Source: Hortaea werneckii
Taxonomy: Eukaryota > Ascomycota > Dothideomycetes > Mycosphaerellales > Teratosphaeriaceae
NCBI GenBank assembly: GCA_037044905.1
Contig: JBAOKB010000182.1
Location: 558,001-622,000 of the forward strand
DNA: 64,000 nucleotides
Direction of reading: 5' to 3'
Below, piece after piece: positions 63,571 to 64,000 of the stretch; within the stretch, counting starts at the first letter, position 1; each line of letters begins with the position of its first letter. Position numbers and translations under genes: made by a program. A model generated the notes under the pieces. It was not told the origin of the DNA. It saw only the letters and a list, made by a program, of their open reading frames with translations, and did not search any database.

Positions 63571-64000
63571 AGGGGGAGAGAGGGATTGGGAGGGGGATGG
63601 TTTGTGAGGACAGTGGACTTGTGGGAGGGGTGTGGGATTTGGGAGTCTTTTGGTTTTGGAATGAATTGGATGTGCCTAGAGACAGGGATTCGAGTGTGGC
63701 GATGACAGAAAAGGGGGAAGGCAGCGTAGGAAAGGGAAGGAAAGAAGGGAGAGAGAGAGCAGAGATGGGGAGAAGTTGATGATCATGAACCTTTTGTCCA
63801 TTTCTCCTTCATTCTCCCAGTCGGAGTGTCTTGTATTCTTATACTATCTTGACGATTTGCCACTCCTGAAAGGGATTAGGCATATGGCTGTGCCCATCCA
63901 TCTAGCAACATCCTACTTTGATGATAGTGCTATGGCGAGTCGGTCTGAGCCACAATGTGTGTTGAAATCACTGTAATCCTGTGCGATGAGTTCGTGTCCA
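63571..64000. other. Trailer of the secreted-protein gene to the window edge
   Basis: The last 430 bases contain only short frames and a G/A-rich stretch around 63715-63775. No gene supported. Confidence 0.5.

Overview
The window is about 64 kb of nuclear DNA from a filamentous ascomycete (Pezizomycotina). The evidence is short GT-AG introns of about 48-107 bases, gene density near one per 2.5 kb, a Zn2Cys6 transcription factor, DUF1996 and GPI-type secreted proteins, and fungal forms of housekeeping genes (Vps54, Prp45/SNW, Cdc16, Yju2, Cyk3, glycogen synthase, glucosylceramide synthase). A Dothideomycete-like origin is an impression from protein style only. I see no mobile element, rRNA, tRNA, CRISPR array or classic secondary-metabolite cluster.

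Layout. 0-16 kb: an NAD(P)-binding epimerase-like gene, the uracil-catabolism protein URC4, a J-domain protein, Vps54 of the GARP tethering complex, an MFS transporter and ceramide glucosyltransferase. Four of these six genes carry single-base frame breaks. 16-26 kb: a multi-C2H2 zinc-finger protein, a five-segment membrane protein whose reading frame contains two TGA codons, a peroxisomal acyl/aryl-CoA ligase, a small orphan and a 568-residue orphan. 26-34 kb: a DJ-1/PfpI protein with a serine-rich insert, a Zn2Cys6 regulator, a secreted HNH nuclease, a small 95-residue spliced gene and a single-pass membrane protein. 33.8-46 kb: Prp45/SNW1, a BCS1-like AAA ATPase, a secreted DUF1996 protein with a His-rich tail and a large Ser/Thr-rich, probably GPI-anchored wall protein. 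46-64 kb: APC/C subunit Cdc16 divergent from splicing factor Yju2, a convergent intergenic block full of poly-C/poly-G runs, cytokinesis protein Cyk3, glycogen synthase and a small secreted cysteine-containing protein.

The genes do not form one obvious pathway. Most are housekeeping genes, interspersed with lineage-specific secreted or membrane proteins. Two splicing factors (SNW1, Yju2) and two cell-division genes (Cdc16, Cyk3) occur here, probably by chance. The points most worth a second look are the clustered frame breaks before 15 kb, the two in-frame TGA codons of the 18.2-20.1 kb membrane protein, the 34- and 48-base C runs, the Tyr/Ser-Pro nonapeptide array of Cyk3, and the insert in the DJ-1-like protein. 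I found no convincing new multi-gene system.
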